Assembly (NCBI GenBank): GCA_965178635.1
Contig: CBCXVT010000036.1
Span: forward strand, 163,169 to 227,168
Reading direction: 5' to 3'
DNA length: 64,000 nt
Source of the DNA: GCA-2733415 sp965178635
GTDB taxonomy: Bacteria > Bacteroidota > Bacteroidia > Flavobacteriales > Flavobacteriaceae
A program made the translations under genes and the position numbers. The notes under the pieces were generated by a model, which worked only from the letters and a program-made list of their open reading frames with translations, was not told where the DNA came from and did not search any database. Below, in pieces: positions 9,613 through 18,121 of the stretch; the stretch's first letter is position 1; each line of letters starts with the position of its first letter.

Positions 9613-10058
9613 CGTTTATTTGGGTTTCTGTCTGAAGGAGACCTTCTGTCTTTAAATTTTTTTATCAACTTTCTTTTAAATTGATCCTCAGATTTTTGTA
9701 GTTGAATAATTTTTTTTGCTGACAATATGCTTTTTAGCTTTTGAGTTAATGCATTTTTTTCTTCATACATTTTCTTGTCTAAATCCATTGTAGTATTCAA
9801 AATATTTTGAGCTTCTTTTTCAGAAATAGTATCAAATGTTTGATCTAGTTTCCTATGAATACTTCTTAGTTGTTTTCTTAAGTCATGTGTTTTTTTCTGA
9901 GACGCATTATAAACAGGCCAAAATTTTTCAGCTTCACTACTTGATAAATTTAATTCTGTTGTAATATGTGCAGTTTTTAAAGCTTTTATCTTTTCATGCT
10001 GTGCAAAAACAGTACTTACACTAAGCAATAATAGAGCTATGATAATGTGTTTTTTCAT
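9609..10058 (-). CDS. Spy/CpxP-like periplasmic protein, putative sensor of the adjacent ECF system
   Basis: A 149-residue exported protein with signal peptide 1-19 (ending VFAQ). The mature part is highly charged and helical: AEKFWPVYNASQKK, then a long coiled region to KKLIKKFKDRRSP. The layout resembles Spy/CpxP periplasmic proteins (LTxxQ-type), which sense misfolded protein or metal stress at the envelope. It is the last gene of a run with a membrane anti-sigma-like protein (8-base gap) and an ECF sigma factor. The sensor role is inferred from this context and from the common flavobacterial gene order. Confidence 0.75.
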   Translation of the reverse strand: MKKHIIIALLLLSVSTVFAQHEKIKALKTAHITTELNLSSSEAEKFWPVYNASQKKTHDLRKQLRSIHRKLDQTFDTISEKEAQNILNTTMDLDKKMYEEKNALTQKLKSILSAKKIIQLQKSEDQFKRKLIKKFKDRRSPSDRNPNKR

Positions 10059-10066
10059 GGTTTATG

Positions 10067-10564
10067 TTATAAGTCGTTATTAAAATAATCTTCAGAAATT
10101 GTTACTTCAGATAAATAATCTATAATGTTATCTTCTTCAATATTTGAAAATGAAATTTCATCAAGGTCAGAAGAATTGATGCCGTATATTTCTGCTATTT
10201 CATTAGAAGTGATAGTGATATCTTCTGTTGAAAAGTAGTCTTCATAAGCAGCATATTCAATATCATCAAATGTTACGTTTTGTATGTCTGATGGTTTTAA
10301 TATAAAGATGCTAAACACTAAAGCAGCAGCAATTGTTGAAATATAAGCTACTTGTTTTTTGCTGATTAATGAAATGACTTTTGTTTTTGAATGTTCAATT
10401 TGTTTAAGAACGTCAGTTTCTAAAGTATCAAAATAATTTTCAGGGGTTGTAAATCCAGTTTTGTTTTTAAGTTGTAATTGCTTAAAAAGATTGTTTTCGA
10501 AAGCATCGAAATAATTATCAGGAGTTTTAAACCCCGTTTTAATATGTTCTTTATTAGTGTTCAT
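10067..10564 (-). CDS. single-pass membrane protein, putative anti-sigma factor
   Basis: A 165-residue protein with no named domain that I recognise with certainty. The N-terminal cytoplasmic part contains two copies of a short motif, TGFKTPDNYFDAFENNLFKQ at about 11-30 and TGFTTPENYFDTLETDVLKQ at about 36-55. One membrane segment follows (about 75-92, AYISTIAAALVFSIFIL), then an acidic C-terminal part rich in Glu, Asp and Ser. It lies between an ECF sigma factor gene and a Spy-like gene on the same strand. That position and its topology suggest it holds the sigma factor at the membrane; direct evidence is lacking. Confidence 0.7.
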   Translation of the reverse strand: MNTNKEHIKTGFKTPDNYFDAFENNLFKQLQLKNKTGFTTPENYFDTLETDVLKQIEHSKTKVISLISKKQVAYISTIAAALVFSIFILKPSDIQNVTFDDIEYAAYEDYFSTEDITITSNEIAEIYGINSSDLDEISFSNIEEDNIIDYLSEVTISEDYFNNDL

Positions 10565-10596
10565 TTAATTATTAGACTCTATAAAAGTATAAAGGT

Positions 10597-11148
10597 TTAA
10601 TTTTGATGTGCGTCTTCTTTTATATAAAACTCTATTTTTTTTACAGCATGATGATATGATGCTTTTAAAGCCCCAACAGAGGTGTCTAGTATTTCTGACA
10701 TATCCTGGTATTTTACATTATCGAAATATTTCATGTTAAATACCAGTTGTTGTTTTTGTGGTAAAGTAGCAATGGCTTGTTGTAACTTTAATTGCGCAGC
10801 ATTGCCATCAAAATACTCATCAGATACCAAATTACCTAATATAGTCTGTTGCACTTCCTCTGTAGTTGAATTGTTTTTCTTAGCGCGTTGATTGATAAAG
10901 GTTATAGCTTCATTTGTAGCAATCCGATACATCCAGGAATACAATTTACTATCTTCATTAAACTTAGAGATATTTCTAAAAATCTTAACAAAAGTATTTT
11001 GTAGTACATCATCAGTATCATCATGATTAATTACAATCTTTCTAATGTGCCAATACAAACGCTCTTTGTAAGTACTCACAAGTTCTTTAAACGCATTGTT
11101 TATAGTCTTTGGGTTTTTAAGTAATTGTATTAATTCGTTTTCGCTCAT
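10597..11148 (-). CDS. ECF-family RNA polymerase sigma factor
   Basis: A 183-residue sigma-70 family protein with only regions 2 and 4. Region 2 shows DDVLQNTFVKIFRNISKF followed by SWMYRIATNEAITFI (about 40-85). Region 4 has LPQKQQLVFNMKYFDNVKY, QDMSEILDTSVGALK and SYHHAVKKIE (about 125-175), the helix-turn-helix for the -35 element. It is first in a three-gene set with the putative anti-sigma and Spy-like proteins, so an envelope-stress regulon is likely. I see no TAnnTTTG box immediately upstream, which would fit autoregulation by its own promoter type (inference). Confidence 0.92.
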   Translation of the reverse strand: MSENELIQLLKNPKTINNAFKELVSTYKERLYWHIRKIVINHDDTDDVLQNTFVKIFRNISKFNEDSKLYSWMYRIATNEAITFINQRAKKNNSTTEEVQQTILGNLVSDEYFDGNAAQLKLQQAIATLPQKQQLVFNMKYFDNVKYQDMSEILDTSVGALKASYHHAVKKIEFYIKEDAHQN

Positions 11149-11229
11149 CTAATGGGTAAAACCTTTAGACTTTAAAGATAAGAAATGGTTTAATTGAAAA
11201 GTACTTTATGTTTTATAATGCTACAAATA

Positions 11230-11259
11230 AAAAAGGTAATACAAACGTGTCACCTTTTT
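11230..11259 (-). terminator. probable terminator after ABC exporter gene
   Basis: AAAAAGGT/ACCTTTTT inverted repeat with a 14-base loop. On the minus strand it ends in a T-rich run just past the stop at 11263. Confidence 0.55.
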
Positions 11260-11262
11260 AAG

Positions 11263-13089
11263 TTATGTAATTGATTGCATGTCAACCAATTTTTTATACA
11301 TGCCTTGTTTGGCAAGTAATTCCTCATGATTTCCTTGTTCAACTATTCTACCTTTCTTCATAACGATAATAACATCGGCGTTTTTAATTGTAGATAATCT
11401 GTGCGCAATAACAATAGATGTCCTGTTACGCATCATGTTTTCCAAAGCAATTTGAACGGCACGTTCACTTTCCGTATCTAAAGCAGAAGTGGCTTCGTCT
11501 AAAATCATAATTGGAGGATTTTTCAAAACTGCTCTTGCAATAGATAAACGTTGTTTCTGTCCACCAGAAAGTTTTCCTCCACCGTCACCAATGTTTGTAC
11601 TGAAACCCTCTGGTAAATCTTTTATAAACTCGTATGCATTAGCAATTTTAGAAGCCTCAATAATTTCTTCATCAGTTGCATTTTCAAGCCCGAACTTAAT
11701 ATTATTTTTTATAGTGTCATTAAATAAAATAGAATCTTGAGTTACCAGCCCCATTAATCCCCTGACTGATTTTTTCTTCAAATCACGAATGTCTGTGCCA
11801 TCAATTTTAATACTTCCTTCATTGATGTCATAAAAACGCGTTAATAGATTTGCGATGGTTGATTTTCCACTACCAGATTGTCCAACTAAGGCAATAGTTT
11901 TTCCTTTAGGAACATTAACTGAAAAATCTTTTAACACATAATCATCATCATATTTAAAAGAGACATTTTTGATGTCGATATTGTCTTTAAAAGAGTTTTT
12001 TTCTTGAGCAGTTATTTTATCATTAAGTGGGGAAGCAGTATTTAATACTGTTAATACTCTGTCTGCTGCTGCATTTCCTGATTTTACTTTATAGCTCGCT
12101 TTAGAGATAGCTTTTGCTGGAGTTAAAATTTGGTATGATAATGCCATATAGCCAATAAATGCTCCACCTGATAAGGTCTGTTCAACTAAAACCATATTCC
12201 CTCCATACCATAAAAGTACTGATATTGTAGCGATACCTAGAAACTCACTCGTAGGAGATGCTAAATTTTGGCGATGTCCTAACACATTTGAAAAATTAAA
12301 AAAACGAGTGGTTGATTCTTGAAATTTTTTGTTAAATAATGATTCAGCATTAAACCCTTTGATGACTTTGAGTCCCGTTAAAGTTTCTTCAAGTGTTGAA
12401 AGAAACACCCCTTGTTCGTTTTGAACTTTTTCGGAATGTTTCTTTAGATGTTTTCCTATTTTAGAAATTATAAACCCAGAAATTGGAATAAATAAGAATA
12501 CAAAAAATGTTAATTTCGGACTGATAATAAACATAGTCACAATAGCAAAAGCTATTGTGAGTGGTTCTCTAACAATAAGCTCTAGAATTGATAACAGAGA
12601 AACTTGAACTTGATTAACATCACTTGAAATTCTTGCAATAACATCACCTTTTCTTTTCTCTGAATAATATGAAATTGGTAAGTCAACTATTTTTTTATAG
12701 ATACTATTTCTAAGGTCTTTAAGTACTCCGTTTCTTAAATAGGTGATAAAAAACATAGCTAAATAACTAAATAAGTTCTTTAAAAGAAATAAACTTATAA
12801 TTAATACAATCATATACAACAAAGCCTGTTGTGGGCCAGATTCTTCAGATGTAGTTGTAACGATATAATTTAAGTAGTTTTCTAAAAAATCTTTGAGTCC
12901 GGTAATCCCGTTATATGTCGGCTTTTGGTATATTTTTTTACTCTCGCCGAATAAAACGTTTATCATTGGCATTAATGATACCATTGCTAGCGTGCTAAAA
13001 AGAGCATAAAAAGCATTGCAAATAATATTTAATATAGCATATTTTTTGTAAGGTATAATGTACGGCGCAAGCTTTTTAATGTATTCCAT
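11263..13089 (-). CDS. MsbA-type ABC exporter (fused permease and ATPase)
   Basis: A 608-residue half-transporter that should act as a homodimer. The N-terminal transmembrane domain has about six helices (roughly 20-330). The C-terminal nucleotide-binding domain has Walker A GQSGSGKSTI, signature LSGGQKQRLSIARA, Walker B IMILDEATSALD and switch IAHRLSTI. Overall similarity is to MsbA, the lipid A/lipid flippase, and to multidrug exporters; the substrate is not determined by the sequence. Its ATG immediately follows the stop of the phosphohexomutase gene with no gap, so the two are co-transcribed and probably translationally coupled. Confidence 0.9.
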   Translation of the reverse strand: MEYIKKLAPYIIPYKKYAILNIICNAFYALFSTLAMVSLMPMINVLFGESKKIYQKPTYNGITGLKDFLENYLNYIVTTTSEESGPQQALLYMIVLIISLFLLKNLFSYLAMFFITYLRNGVLKDLRNSIYKKIVDLPISYYSEKRKGDVIARISSDVNQVQVSLLSILELIVREPLTIAFAIVTMFIISPKLTFFVFLFIPISGFIISKIGKHLKKHSEKVQNEQGVFLSTLEETLTGLKVIKGFNAESLFNKKFQESTTRFFNFSNVLGHRQNLASPTSEFLGIATISVLLWYGGNMVLVEQTLSGGAFIGYMALSYQILTPAKAISKASYKVKSGNAAADRVLTVLNTASPLNDKITAQEKNSFKDNIDIKNVSFKYDDDYVLKDFSVNVPKGKTIALVGQSGSGKSTIANLLTRFYDINEGSIKIDGTDIRDLKKKSVRGLMGLVTQDSILFNDTIKNNIKFGLENATDEEIIEASKIANAYEFIKDLPEGFSTNIGDGGGKLSGGQKQRLSIARAVLKNPPIMILDEATSALDTESERAVQIALENMMRNRTSIVIAHRLSTIKNADVIIVMKKGRIVEQGNHEELLAKQGMYKKLVDMQSIT

Positions 13090-14814
13090 TTAGTTTACGT
13101 TCAAATCGTTAATGATAGCATCTATTTTAGCATCTAATCGTGTGTTGATCTTTTCAAAATCATCAACAGTTTTTAAGGTGTTTTTTACGCTGATGTAAAA
13201 CTTTATCTTTGGTTCAGTTCCACTCGGTCTACATGCAATTTTACTACCATCTTCTGTGTAATAAATTAACACGTTAGATTTTGGTACGTCAAGCGGATAA
13301 GTTTTATCAGTCACTATATTTTTCATTGTTGACGCTTGGTAATCTTCTAGCATGATAACTTTAGAGCCGTTGATTTTCTTCAATGGTTTCTGTCTAAAAT
13401 CTACCATCATTTGTGCAATTTCTTCAGCGCCAGAAATTCCTTTTTTAACAAGAGATACTAAATGCTCTTTGTAAAAACCATGAGTCACATATAATTTTAA
13501 TAATTCGTAGTAAAACGAACTGTCGTTAGATTTTGCTTGACTAGCTATTTCACAAGCTAATAATGACGCGGTAACCGCATCTTTATCTCTTACAAAATCA
13601 CCAACCATAAACCCAAAACTTTCTTCTCCACCACCAATAAATGCTTGTTTAGGGTGGTCTTTAATCATTTTAGCAATCCATTTAAAACCTGTTAAACCAA
13701 CTTTACATTCAACCCCATAATAGTCTGCTAATTCTTGCATCATTGGTGTAGATACAATTGTAGATCCTACAAAATCAGTATCGCCTAATTTTCCTTGTTT
13801 TAGCCACTGACCAATTAAGAAATCTGTCATGACAATCATGGTTTGATTTCCGTTTAACAAAATCAATTTGTTGTCTGTATCTCTAACAGCAATTCCTAGT
13901 CTATCAGAATCAGGATCTGTACCGATAACGATATCGGCGTTTACCTTTTCTGCTAGATCCATTGCCATTGCTAATGCTTCTGGTTCTTCAGGATTTGGTG
14001 ACTTTACTGTAGGGAAGTTTCCGTCAGGTTTTGCTTGTTCCTCAACAATGTGAATATTAGTGTATCCAGCACGTTTTAAAGTTTCTGGTAATATTGTAAT
14101 TGAAGTTCCGTGTAGTGATGTGAATACTATAGATAAATTCTTACGATCTGTACCTTCAAAACTACCGTTTGTTACTGAAGCGTTTATAAATGCTTCATCA
14201 ACACCTTTGTCTATCAATTCAATTAAACTGTTGTTGGCTTCAAAATTAATATTAGTATAATCAACAGCATTAATTGCATCTATAATTTCTCCATCTTGAG
14301 GAGGTACAATTTGTCCGCCATCATTCCAATATACTTTATAGCCATTATATTCCGGTGGATTGTGAGATGCTGTTAACACAATTCCACAATCGCAACCTAA
14401 ATGTTTTACGGCGAAAGATAATTCTGGAGTTGGTCTTAATTCTGAAAATAAATAGACCTTAATACCATTTGCTGAAAAGACATCAGCAACCAATTTAGCT
14501 AATGAGTCAGAGTTATGTCTGCAATCATAAGCAATAGCTACTTTTAAATCTTTATTTGGGTGTTCCTGCTTTAAATAGTTAGCAAGACCTTGTGTGTTTT
14601 TTCCTAAAGTATATTTGTTTATACGGTTTGTACCCACACCCATAATACCACGCATTCCTCCAGTACCAAAAGCTAAATTTTTATAAAAACTTTCTTTAAG
14701 TTCATCAGGATTGTTGGCGATTAGTTCTTTTATTTGATGTTGTGTATCTTCGTCAAAAGTTGGTGTTAACCATGTGTTTGCAACGTCAAGAATTTCAGGT
14801 GCTATGTGTATCAT
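13090..14814 (-). CDS. phospho-sugar mutase (phosphoglucomutase/phosphomannomutase family)
   Basis: A 574-residue alpha-D-phosphohexomutase that interconverts hexose 1- and 6-phosphates. All four family motifs are present. The phosphoserine loop is TASHNPPEYNGYKVY (about 147-161), the metal loop GTDPDSDRLGIAV (about 300), the sugar-binding loop GGGEESFGF (about 390), and the phosphate-binding loop RPSGTEPKIKFY near the C-terminus. The length matches the long PGM2/YbbT-like branch, which includes phosphopentomutase-like members, so glucose specificity is likely but not proven. A TACATTTG box precedes it and the ABC exporter follows directly. Confidence 0.92.
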   Translation of the reverse strand: MIHIAPEILDVANTWLTPTFDEDTQHQIKELIANNPDELKESFYKNLAFGTGGMRGIMGVGTNRINKYTLGKNTQGLANYLKQEHPNKDLKVAIAYDCRHNSDSLAKLVADVFSANGIKVYLFSELRPTPELSFAVKHLGCDCGIVLTASHNPPEYNGYKVYWNDGGQIVPPQDGEIIDAINAVDYTNINFEANNSLIELIDKGVDEAFINASVTNGSFEGTDRKNLSIVFTSLHGTSITILPETLKRAGYTNIHIVEEQAKPDGNFPTVKSPNPEEPEALAMAMDLAEKVNADIVIGTDPDSDRLGIAVRDTDNKLILLNGNQTMIVMTDFLIGQWLKQGKLGDTDFVGSTIVSTPMMQELADYYGVECKVGLTGFKWIAKMIKDHPKQAFIGGGEESFGFMVGDFVRDKDAVTASLLACEIASQAKSNDSSFYYELLKLYVTHGFYKEHLVSLVKKGISGAEEIAQMMVDFRQKPLKKINGSKVIMLEDYQASTMKNIVTDKTYPLDVPKSNVLIYYTEDGSKIACRPSGTEPKIKFYISVKNTLKTVDDFEKINTRLDAKIDAIINDLNVN

Positions 14815-14839
14815 TGTATGTTCTTAGTGTAATAATATG

Positions 14840-14847
14840 CAAATGTA
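14840..14847 (-). promoter_or_regulatory. predicted promoter -7 box for mutase-exporter operon
   Basis: TACATTTG on the minus strand fits TAnnTTTG, 26 bases before the mutase ATG. No -33 TTG is seen. Confidence 0.5.
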
Positions 14848-14894
14848 ATGAATTTGAATTACGATTTGCAGTTTTTAATTTTGTGACTAAAATT

Positions 14895-15845
14895 TTAAGA
14901 AATACTTAGCTCTTCTTCAACTTTATAGCGCTCTTGGTTTTTGTTATTTCGTAATACGAGTTCGCCTAAAAAACCAGCAATAAATAATTGAGAACCAATT
15001 ATCATACTCACTAATGCGATATAAAATTGTGGGCGCTGGGTAATTAAACGACCTGTAGGGTTTAATATGAGTTTGTCAATACCTAAATAAAGCGCAAATA
15101 TAAAACCGATAAAAAACAGTAAAGTCCCTAAAGCACCAAATAAGTGCATTGGGCGTTTTCCGAATTTAGATAAGAATGAGATGGTTAATAAATCTAAGAA
15201 ACCATTAATAAATCTGTCCATTCCAAATTTTGTTTTCCCGTATTTACGTGCTTGGTGTTGCACAACTTTTTCATCAATTTTTTTAAAACCAGCGTTCTTT
15301 GCTAGTACTGGAATGTAACGGTGCATTTCACCATAAACATCCACGTTTTTTACTACTTCATTTTTGTAGGCTTTAAGTCCACAGTTGAAATCGTGTAATT
15401 TTAAACCAGAGGTTTTTCGGGCACACCAGTTGAATACTTTTGATGGTAAGTTTTTAGCGAAAACAGAATCGTAACGTTTCTTTTTCCATCCAGAAATTAA
15501 GTCAAAACCTTGGTTTGCAATTAAATCATATAGCTCAGGAATTTCCTCAGGATTATCTTGTAAATCGGCATCCATGGTAATAACCACATCACCTTGTGCT
15601 TTTTCAAACCCTAAATGTAAGGCCTGAGATTTTCCGTAATTACGCAAAAACTTTAAGCCTTTAACGTTTGAGTCTTTCTCAGAAAGTTGATTAATTATTT
15701 TCCAAGAGTCATCAGTTGAACCGTCATCTATAAACAATATTTCATACGAATAACCATTGGATTGCATGACTTGTGCAATCCAATGGTGTAATTCAGTTAA
15801 TGATTCATCTTCGTTTAGAAGTGGAATAATTATAGATAGATTCAT
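14895..15845 (-). CDS. family 2 glycosyltransferase, polyisoprenyl-phosphate type
   Basis: A 316-residue enzyme with an N-terminal GT-A catalytic domain and two C-terminal membrane helices (about 230-258 and 270-295). Motifs are DDGSTDDSW (nucleotide binding), MDADLQDNPEE (DxD-like metal site) and FNCGLKAYKNEV. This architecture is that of DPM1/ArnC/GtrB-type enzymes, which load a sugar onto undecaprenyl or dolichyl phosphate at the cytoplasmic face of the inner membrane. The sugar cannot be inferred. It is 21 bases downstream of the DUF4199 gene on the same strand, so the two likely form a pair. Confidence 0.9.
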   Translation of the reverse strand: MNLSIIIPLLNEDESLTELHHWIAQVMQSNGYSYEILFIDDGSTDDSWKIINQLSEKDSNVKGLKFLRNYGKSQALHLGFEKAQGDVVITMDADLQDNPEEIPELYDLIANQGFDLISGWKKKRYDSVFAKNLPSKVFNWCARKTSGLKLHDFNCGLKAYKNEVVKNVDVYGEMHRYIPVLAKNAGFKKIDEKVVQHQARKYGKTKFGMDRFINGFLDLLTISFLSKFGKRPMHLFGALGTLLFFIGFIFALYLGIDKLILNPTGRLITQRPQFYIALVSMIIGSQLFIAGFLGELVLRNNKNQERYKVEEELSIS

Positions 15846-15866
15846 ATGTTTAAAATATGTCTAAAA

Positions 15867-16394
15867 TTAGATAGAATTTTTGTCTTTCTTCAAGATTAAT
15901 CCTCCAATTAATGAGAAAATAAATCCGAATAATAAGTTTCCAATTAAAGCTCCAGCAAAAGAAATCCATGGCGATGAGAATTTAGATCCCATGTCTTTCA
16001 TCATTTGAATTTGCTCATCAGACATTTCTGGATTCTGCTCTAAAGTTTGTTCTAATTGTAATTCTTGAACTCTAGAAATGTATTCTGGGTCGATGTAAGA
16101 TAAGAATACTAATTGATATAGAGAACCAATAATACCTCCAACCAAAGCAATTGCGATACCTACTTTCAGTGCTTCTGTTAATGATACAAACCCGTCATTA
16201 CCTTCTTTATATTTTTTAATACCTAAAACAATCAAAGCTATCATGACAATGATTCCTAATAAACCACTAATCCAGCCAGTTTTTAATGGCATGTCAATAA
16301 TATATGTTACAACAGAAATTAATACCGTTGTGAATCCTAAAATCAATCCGTAGTTTAGGGCAATGTTCTTTGTTGAGTTTGCGTTATTTTCCAT
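15867..16394 (-). CDS. DUF4199 family four-helix membrane protein
   Basis: A 175-residue integral membrane protein of the Bacteroidota-specific DUF4199 family. Four hydrophobic segments are visible: about 13-33, 40-59, 78-100 and 147-170. A charged loop in the third interval contains ELQLEQTLEQNPEMSDEQ. Function is unknown. It stands directly upstream of the membrane glycosyltransferase with a short gap, an order common in flavobacteria. A link to lipid-linked sugar chemistry is therefore plausible but only inferred. Confidence 0.85.
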   Translation of the reverse strand: MENNANSTKNIALNYGLILGFTTVLISVVTYIIDMPLKTGWISGLLGIIVMIALIVLGIKKYKEGNDGFVSLTEALKVGIAIALVGGIIGSLYQLVFLSYIDPEYISRVQELQLEQTLEQNPEMSDEQIQMMKDMGSKFSSPWISFAGALIGNLLFGFIFSLIGGLILKKDKNSI

Positions 16395-16478
16395 AATTTA
16401 ATTAGTTTTGTTTTATCAGTTAACAAATGTAGTAAATCGTTACAGAAAAAAGTTTAAAATATTTTACTAATAAGTTTT

Positions 16479-16506
16479 TTGAAATAGATTAAAAGTGATA
16501 TATTTG
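16479..16506 (+). promoter_or_regulatory. predicted promoter of L31 gene
   Basis: TTG at 16479-16481, a 17-base spacer, and TATATTTG at 16499-16506 match the Bacteroidota promoter TTG-N17-23-TAnnTTTG. The box is 28 bases before the ATG. Confidence 0.65.
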
Positions 16507-16533
16507 CACCTCGAAAATGTTAAGATTAAGAAA

Positions 16534-16785
16534 ATGAAACAAGGTTTACATCCAGAAAATTATAGATTAGTAGCATTTAAAGATATGTCTAACGATGACG
16601 TATTCTTAACTAAGTCTACTGTAGATACAAAAGAAACTCTTGAAGTAGACGGAGTTGAGTATCCATTATTCAAATTAGAAATTTCAAGAACGTCTCATCC
16701 TTTTTACACAGGTAAATCTAAATTAGTAGATACTGCTGGGCGTATTGACAAGTTCAAGACAAAATACTCAAAATTCAAGAAGTAA
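16534..16785 (+). CDS. rpmE2: 50S ribosomal protein L31 type B
   Basis: An 83-residue ribosomal protein. The start is set at 16534 (MKQGLHPENYRLV), where L31 proteins begin; an in-frame ATG at 16495 lies inside the predicted promoter and is not used. The chain has no cysteines, so it is the zinc-independent C- form, which in many bacteria is the one used when zinc is low. No zinc-type partner is present in this window. Typical L31 features include YPLFKLEISRTSHPFYTG near the middle. A strong terminator follows, making it monocistronic. Confidence 0.95.
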   Translation: MKQGLHPENYRLVAFKDMSNDDVFLTKSTVDTKETLEVDGVEYPLFKLEISRTSHPFYTGKSKLVDTAGRIDKFKTKYSKFKK

Positions 16786-16807
16786 TTCTTCGAATTTTAC
16801 ACATACT

Positions 16808-16835
16808 AAAAGCCTTCGAGAAATCGAAGGCTTTT
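16808..16835 (+). terminator. intrinsic terminator after L31 gene
   Basis: A 12-bp perfect stem (AAAAGCCTTCGA/TCGAAGGCTTTT) capped by a GAAA tetraloop and followed by a long T run. Confidence 0.93.
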
Positions 16836-16891
16836 TTTTTTATTCTAAGATTTTAAAACTTAACTTTGAGACTTAACTTTGAGCTAACACT

Positions 16892-18067
16892 ATGAATTAT
16901 ATTCTTTTTGATGGTACAGTAAGAAACCAATTACTGCCATTTACATATACAAGACCAGTTGCTGATATCCGCGTTGGAATTTTAACTATTAGAGAAAAAT
17001 GGGAGAAATTCTTAGGGTTTACAACAACTACAATTACTGAAGATTATTTAGCTGAAAAGTTTCCGATGGTAGAGTTGGAAGAGAACGTCATGATTAATGC
17101 GTCATTTTTACCAAACGAAGAATTGGTTGGGATGATTAAAAATTTATCAGAAAATCAAGCCATTATTTGTGATGATGAAATGCTGGCATTCTATACTACA
17201 GCTTCACAAGAAGAAGTAGATTTTGATACCTACGAGCTTTTTGAAGTTGATTGTGAGTATACGCGCATTGAAAATACATGGGATATATTCTCTAAAAATG
17301 CCCACGCTATTCAAGAAGACTTTAACATCTTAACAGAAGATAGAGAATCACAACCAATACCAGAAGGGGTACAATGTGTGAATCCTGATAATATATTTAT
17401 TGAAGAAGGTGCGCAAGTGTTGTTTTCTACTTTAAATGCGTCAAATGGGCCAATATATATAGCTAAAGATGCGCAAATTATGGAAGGTTGCTCAGTACGT
17501 GGGCCATTTGCATTGTGTGAACACGCAACATTAAAAATGGGTGCTAAAATTTATGGTGGAACAACTATTGGTCCTGAAAGTAAAGTAGGAGGAGAGGTTA
17601 ATAACTCTGTAATATTCGGATTTTCTAACAAAGGTCATGATGGCTTTTTAGGAAATTCAGTGATTGGAGAATGGTGTAATATTGGTGCAGATTCTAACAA
17701 TTCTAATTTGAAGAATAATTATGCTGAAGTACGCTTATGGAATTATGAAACCGAAAACTTCGCAAAAACAGGTTTACAATTTTGTGGACTAATGATGGGA
17801 GATCATTCTAAGTGTGGAATTAATACCATGTTTAATACTGGAACCGTTGTAGGTGTAAGTGCTAATATTTTTGGAGGCGGGTTTCCAAGAAACTTTATAC
17901 CTAGTTACTGTTGGGGTGGAAGCTCTGGTTTTACAACGTACTTAACCAAAAAAGCATTTGAAGTTGCTGAGGTGGTTATGGCGCGTAGAGGTCTGGAATT
18001 TTCAGACGCAGATGCCGCTATTTTAACGCATGTGTTTGAGGAAACATCTCAATACAGAAAAGATTAA
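16892..18067 (+). CDS. GlmU-like putative sugar nucleotidyltransferase with left-handed beta helix
   Basis: A 391-residue protein of the Bacteroidota GlmU-family group (TIGR03991-like). The N-terminal part starts NYILFDGTVRNQLLPFTYTR, a degenerate nucleotidyltransferase-like region lacking an obvious GxGTR(M) loop. From about residue 155 on, hexapeptide repeats build a left-handed beta helix (GAQVLFSTLNASNGPIYI, then GAKIYGGTTIGPESKVGG and following turns). Homology points to acetylation or nucleotidyl transfer on amino sugars for the envelope, but the altered N-terminus makes the reaction uncertain. It is monocistronic, bounded by terminators on both sides. Confidence 0.85.
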   Translation: MNYILFDGTVRNQLLPFTYTRPVADIRVGILTIREKWEKFLGFTTTTITEDYLAEKFPMVELEENVMINASFLPNEELVGMIKNLSENQAIICDDEMLAFYTTASQEEVDFDTYELFEVDCEYTRIENTWDIFSKNAHAIQEDFNILTEDRESQPIPEGVQCVNPDNIFIEEGAQVLFSTLNASNGPIYIAKDAQIMEGCSVRGPFALCEHATLKMGAKIYGGTTIGPESKVGGEVNNSVIFGFSNKGHDGFLGNSVIGEWCNIGADSNNSNLKNNYAEVRLWNYETENFAKTGLQFCGLMMGDHSKCGINTMFNTGTVVGVSANIFGGGFPRNFIPSYCWGGSSGFTTYLTKKAFEVAEVVMARRGLEFSDADAAILTHVFEETSQYRKD

Positions 18068-18084
18068 TTAGATATAGATTTAAA

Positions 18085-18120
18085 CAAAAAGCGCCACTAT
18101 TTAAATAGTGGCGCTTTTTG
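18085..18120. terminator. bidirectional terminator, 36-nt perfect palindrome
   Basis: CAAAAAGCGCCACTATTT and its exact reverse complement abut with no spacer, between convergent genes. A/T runs flank a GCGCCACTA stem, so it can work for both strands. Confidence 0.9.
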
Positions 18121-18121
18121 A

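Noticed and set aside
16495..16533. N-terminal extension of L31 from the in-frame ATG at 16495
   Set aside because: It overlaps the predicted -7 promoter box, and L31 proteins begin at the MKQG start at 16534.
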